34,981 nt of DNA, taken from positions 1-34,981 of the forward strand of contig CALBKH010000061.1 in assembly GCA_937892955.1 (NCBI GenBank), in the 5' to 3' direction. Below are positions 32,080 through 34,981 of the stretch, piece by piece; the first letter of the stretch is position 1, and each line of letters begins with the position of its first letter. The notes under the pieces were generated by a model that saw nothing but the letters and a program-made list of their open reading frames with translations, was not told where the DNA came from and did no database searches. The position numbers and the translations under genes are program-made. This DNA is from an uncultured Alphaproteobacteria bacterium (lineage in GTDB: Bacteria > Pseudomonadota > Alphaproteobacteria > Rhizobiales > Ancalomicrobiaceae).

Positions 32080-32851
32080 GGCCGACGAGCGCCAGCACCC
32101 CGGCGAGCAGCGGCCGCAGGATCCGCTCCGAAGCGCGCGGCGCCAAGAGGCTGCCGATCAGGATGCCGGGGATCGATCCGGCGAGAAGCTGGCCGAGTAG
32201 GACCAGGTCGACCGAACCGATCCACCAATAGCCCGCCCCGGCGATCAGGGTCAGCGGCACCGCGTGCGCGATGTCGGACCCGACCAGCCGCACCAGCGGC
32301 AGATTGGCGTAGAGGATCAGCAGCACGGTCATGCCGATCGCGCCGGCGCCGACCGACGAGATCGAGACGACGAAACCGAGCACCGCCCCGGTGATCACCG
32401 TCGCGATGGCGCGTGTCCGCGGCTTCGGCGTTTCCGAGAACCGCTTCTTCGCCCAGGCGAGGATCCGGGAGCGGAAGAGCAGCGAAATCGAGGTGACGAT
32501 CAACGCCCACCCGAGGATGGTGGCGATCGACCTGCCCGCATCGCCATATGCCTCGATCCGCGACAGCACGAAGAGCGTCGCCGCCGTCGCCGGCACGCTG
32601 CCGGCGGCGAGGAGCCCGGTCACCGCCCAGTCGACCGAACGGTTGAAGCCGTGAGCCACCACGCCGGCGCTCTTGGTCAGGGCCGCGAACAGGAGGTCGG
32701 TGCCGACCGCCGTCACCGGATGGACGCCGAACAGCAGCACCAGCAGCGGCGTCATCAAGGAACCGCCGCCGACGCCGGTCATGCCGACGAGAACGCCGAC
32801 TCCGAATCCGGCGGTGACGTGCGCCGGCTCGAGGAGGGTGAGGAGAGACAA
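32060..32851 (-). CDS. TauE/SafE-family sulfite/organosulfur permease
   Basis: Polytopic inner-membrane protein of the TauE/SafE (DUF81) family, 263 residues, often an exporter of sulfite, sulfoacetate or related anions; substrate unknown here. Recognisable are GFGVGVLVGMTGVGGGSLMTPLLV (about 15-37), HPVTAVGTDLLFAALTK, a second half beginning GAVLGFVVSISSVGAGAIGM, and GSIPGILIGSLLAPR near the C-terminus, giving the expected two-fold repeat. TTG 32851 is chosen because AAAGG lies ten bases upstream and homologues begin here; ATG 32881 would add ten basic residues. Its last 20 bases overlap the ArsR-type gene tail to tail. Confidence 0.9.
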   Translation of the reverse strand: MSLLTLLEPAHVTAGFGVGVLVGMTGVGGGSLMTPLLVLLFGVHPVTAVGTDLLFAALTKSAGVVAHGFNRSVDWAVTGLLAAGSVPATAATLFVLSRIEAYGDAGRSIATILGWALIVTSISLLFRSRILAWAKKRFSETPKPRTRAIATVITGAVLGFVVSISSVGAGAIGMTVLLILYANLPLVRLVGSDIAHAVPLTLIAGAGYWWIGSVDLVLLGQLLAGSIPGILIGSLLAPRASERILRPLLAGVLALVGLKLALG

Positions 32852-33107
32852 GGGACGACGACCTTTCGGGCGACACGCCATCGGCCCGGTCGGCCGTCGG
32901 CCGCGAGCCGCGCGAGGGAGAGAAGCGTCGCCGCCGCGGCTGCCGCACCGCACCGACCGACGCCGTCGATCGTCTCCGATCATCCTGTCCCGCGGCCGCG
33001 CCGCCAAGGCAAGCGGTCCCGAAGTCGGCGGGCGAGGCGGCATGGATTTCCGATTCACGACCGGTCGGCGGAAGCCGCCCGGTTCCCGACGCACGTTTCC
33101 GGTGGTC

Positions 33108-33761
33108 TCACGCCGCCGGTGGCGCGAAACCGAGGGCGAAGCCGGCGAGCGTGTCGCAGGCGTGGGCGATGTTGCCCTTGAGCGTCGCCGGCGACGAGCC
33201 GCGCGGCCCGAAATCGTGGCTGCCGTCCTCGATCCACTCGAACCGCGTGTGCGGCCCGACCGCGAGGTCCTCGACCTCGCCGCGATTGCCGAACTCGTCG
33301 CGCTCGCCCTGCAGCACCAGCGTCGGCAACAGGCCGTTCGCCAGCGGCGCCAGCCGGATCTCCTCCGGCCGGCCGGGCCCGTGGAACGGATAGCCGAGGC
33401 AGGCGACGCCGACGACCGCGGCCGGCAGCGGCGCTCCCGCGGTCATCGTCGCGACGCGCCCGCCCATCGACTTGCCGCCGACGACGATCGGCCCGACTCG
33501 TTCGGGCGCGGCGGCGACCGCCTCGATCGCGGCGCGGAACTCGGGGATCAGCTTCTCCGCCTTGGGCGGCGGCGCCTTCTTTCCCGTCGTCCGTCGCTTC
33601 GCCATGTAGGCGAATTCGAACCGCGCGACCGTGATCCCGCGCGCCGCCAGCCCTTCGGCGATCCGCGTCATGAAGCTCGAATCCATCGGCGCACCGGCGC
33701 CGTGAGCGAGGAGGACGGTGGCGCGGGCGTCGTCGGCGACGGTCCACAGGAGGTCGGGCAT
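33108..33761 (-). CDS. Alpha/beta-hydrolase (KANL3/Tex30-like family)
   Basis: Cytoplasmic serine hydrolase of unknown substrate, 217 residues. The conserved N-terminal LLAHGAGAPMDSSFM (oxyanion region), the nucleophile S98 in GGKSMGGR, D155 in LQGERDEFGN and H182 in DGSHDF complete the triad. The FEFAYMAKRRTTGKK and KAEKLIPEFRAA stretches are typical of the Tex30/KANL3-like bacterial group. The start ATG 33761 has only a weak ribosome site. It follows the solute-binding protein gene by 21 bases on the same strand and is probably cotranscribed, though a functional link is not obvious. Confidence 0.88.
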   Translation of the reverse strand: MPDLLWTVADDARATVLLAHGAGAPMDSSFMTRIAEGLAARGITVARFEFAYMAKRRTTGKKAPPPKAEKLIPEFRAAIEAVAAAPERVGPIVVGGKSMGGRVATMTAGAPLPAAVVGVACLGYPFHGPGRPEEIRLAPLANGLLPTLVLQGERDEFGNRGEVEDLAVGPHTRFEWIEDGSHDFGPRGSSPATLKGNIAHACDTLAGFALGFAPPAA

Positions 33762-33782
33762 CGAGGCGATCCGTTCGAAGGG

Positions 33783-34772
33783 TCAATAGTAGCTGCGCGG
33801 GAACCAGCGCAGATAGATCTCGGCGAGCTTGCCGTCCTCGGCGAGCCGCTGCAGCGCATAGTCGAGGGCGACCCTCAGGCGATGGTTGCCCTTCGCCACC
33901 GCGATCCTCAGGCCTTCGCCGAAATAGGCGCTCTCCAGCCAGGGGCCGCCGCGGAAGAGGCAGCAGCCGTGCGCGGTTTCGCCGTCGAGCCAGAAGGAGA
34001 GGGCGATGGCGTCGCCGAAATGCGCGTCGACCACGCCGTCGCGTAGCGCGTCGCGCGCCGCCGCCTCGTCGGGATAGGCGGCGATGCGCGATTTCGGGAA
34101 ATTGTCGAGGATGAAGCGCTCGTGCGCCGAACCCGAGACCACCGAGATCCAGCGGCCGGTGAGCTGCTCCGGGATGGGCTCGAGCGTGGCGCCGTCACGC
34201 ATGACGAAGCGGCCGGGCGTGGTCAGGTAGGCGGCGGAGGTCTCCAGCCGCTGCCGCATCTCCGCCGTCACCCTGAGGCCGGCGACGATGGCGTCGCCGC
34301 GCTTCTCCGAGAGCGCCGTGGCGAGATCGCCGAAGGGGCGCATCTGGATGGTGCAGGTGGCACCGAGTTCCTCGCACAGCATCCGCGCCAGATCGACGTG
34401 GTAGCCGGTCAGCCGCCCGCCGGAATCGAGGAAGCCGAAGGGCGGGAAGTCGCCGGAGGTAAGGAAGCGGATGGTGCCGACGTCGCTCGCCGGTTTGCGC
34501 GGCCGGCTCTCCGGATCCCAGAAATTGGGGAAGGGGACCCGCGGCAACGCCTGCTTCGCCACCGCTTTCGGCTCCTCCGCCGGGCTCGCCGGCGGCGGCG
34601 AGGCCACGGCGGGAGCGGGCGCCGGCTTCGCCGCCTCGACGGCCGGTGGCGGGCTCGGCGTCGGTTTCCGGTTCGTCTGCGCGAAAGACGATTGCGCCCA
34701 CGTCAGTACGACTACCGAAGCGAGTAGAAACGCCGGTTTCGACGAGACAGAGCGGAGCATCGATGCAATCAT
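33783..34772 (-). CDS. Family-3 (amino-acid type) extracellular solute-binding protein
   Basis: Predicted periplasmic binding protein of 329 residues. A Sec signal peptide (residues about 1-31, cleavage near SFA-Q) is followed by an Ala/Pro-rich low-complexity linker (33-80) and an SBP_bac_3 domain (100-329): IRFLTSGDFPPFGFLD, YHVDLARMLCEELGATCTIQMRPFGDLATAL, KRGDAIVAGLRVTAEMRQRLETSAAYL and KLAEIYLRWFPRSYY. This fold usually binds amino acids, but no ABC permease or ATPase genes are in the window, so it may be an orphan or non-transport sensor. A Cys-Cys pair (HGCCLF) is unusual for the domain. ATG 34772 is preferred; ATG 34760 is four codons inside. Confidence 0.9.
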   Translation of the reverse strand: MIASMLRSVSSKPAFLLASVVVLTWAQSSFAQTNRKPTPSPPPAVEAAKPAPAPAVASPPPASPAEEPKAVAKQALPRVPFPNFWDPESRPRKPASDVGTIRFLTSGDFPPFGFLDSGGRLTGYHVDLARMLCEELGATCTIQMRPFGDLATALSEKRGDAIVAGLRVTAEMRQRLETSAAYLTTPGRFVMRDGATLEPIPEQLTGRWISVVSGSAHERFILDNFPKSRIAAYPDEAAARDALRDGVVDAHFGDAIALSFWLDGETAHGCCLFRGGPWLESAYFGEGLRIAVAKGNHRLRVALDYALQRLAEDGKLAEIYLRWFPRSYY

Positions 34773-34981
34773 GACGTGCCGTCGGTTGTGCCGTACACGG
34801 CTCTCGAGCCGCAGGATTCGTCCGGGCCCGACAATAGAGCAAGTTCCGATCAGGTTGGAACGACCCGATCGAAAAGAACCTGCTCCCGGAGGGGAGCGGG
34901 CCGGAAACCGATCCGGCGCGCGAGTGATGAGACCTGTGCGCGGATAGGTCTCGACGACCGTCATCTGACGTGATTCACTCA
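34773..34981. other. Upstream region of the solute-binding protein gene, to the window edge
   Basis: About 210 bases without a gene. Short inverted repeats are visible (GTTCC/GGAAC near 34845-34862 and GCTCCC/GGGAGC near 34880-34898). A promoter is presumably here, but I cannot define one. Confidence 0.35.

Noticed and set aside
1..34981. Mobile element, prophage, CRISPR, tRNA or rRNA
   Set aside because: No transposase, integrase, direct-repeat array with regular spacers, tRNA-like cloverleaf with CCA end, or rRNA motif was recognised; the palindromes are the only repeat elements.

Overview
The window reads as chromosomal core DNA of a GC-rich alphaproteobacterium, most likely Rhizobiales/Hyphomicrobiales. 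The basis is the high GC content with strong GC3 bias, the order yidC-engB-argB-HAD phosphatase-dapD-dapE, the order gcrA / argD-argF-hslO, a GcrA cell-cycle regulator, a C93 transglutaminase-like cysteine peptidase, a DUF1127 protein, and long palindromic intergenic repeats of the kind dispersed in Rhizobiales genomes. I see no rRNA, tRNA, CRISPR array, phage gene, transposase or integrase.

Layout. 1-4150 (+): yidC (5' end outside the window), engB, argB and a HAD nucleotidase. 4191-10003 (+): dapD with its own promoter, two DUF805 membrane proteins, a PaiB-like FMN-binding protein, dapE, an overlapping five-helix membrane protein and an NlpC/P60 hydrolase with SH3-like N-terminus. 10122-10415: two large palindromic repeats. 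10468-12619 (-): GhrA-type 2-hydroxyacid dehydrogenase and RmuC, divergent from def (12723-13265, +). A third palindrome separates def from uppP (-). 14643-17217 (+): C93 peptidase, DUF1127 protein and SMP-30 lactonase. 17332-21095 (-): an orphan chemotaxis receptor and a CDF metal transporter with an unusually long C-terminus. 21408-21755 (+): small secreted two-cysteine protein. 21931-22854 (-): PPK2. 22979-25760 (+): phoR, phoU, phoB. 25873-26400 (-): gcrA. 26974-30192 (+): argD-argF-hslO. 30200-31102 (-): EamA permease gene broken by one in-frame stop. 31342-32079 (+): ArsR-type regulator. 32060-34772 (-): TauE/SafE permease, alpha/beta hydrolase and an orphan family-3 solute-binding protein.

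Functional themes are envelope biogenesis (YidC, UppP, DapD/DapE supplying meso-diaminopimelate, NlpC/P60), arginine synthesis (ArgB, ArgD, ArgF), phosphate/polyphosphate control (PhoR-PhoU-PhoB beside PPK2) and cell-cycle control (GcrA). In the phosphate block there is no pstSCAB between phoR and phoU, phoR encodes no membrane segment, and three half-sites at exact 11-nt spacing resembling a Pho box lie before phoU.

No wholly novel multi-gene system is evident. The observations most worth following are the Pho box with soluble PhoR, the triple tandem C-terminal repeat in the CDF transporter, the nonsense-interrupted EamA gene, the apparently leaderless def, the 5'-terminal hairpin before the C93 peptidase, the GANTC/CtrA-like signals before gcrA, and palindromes placed in convergent gene gaps.
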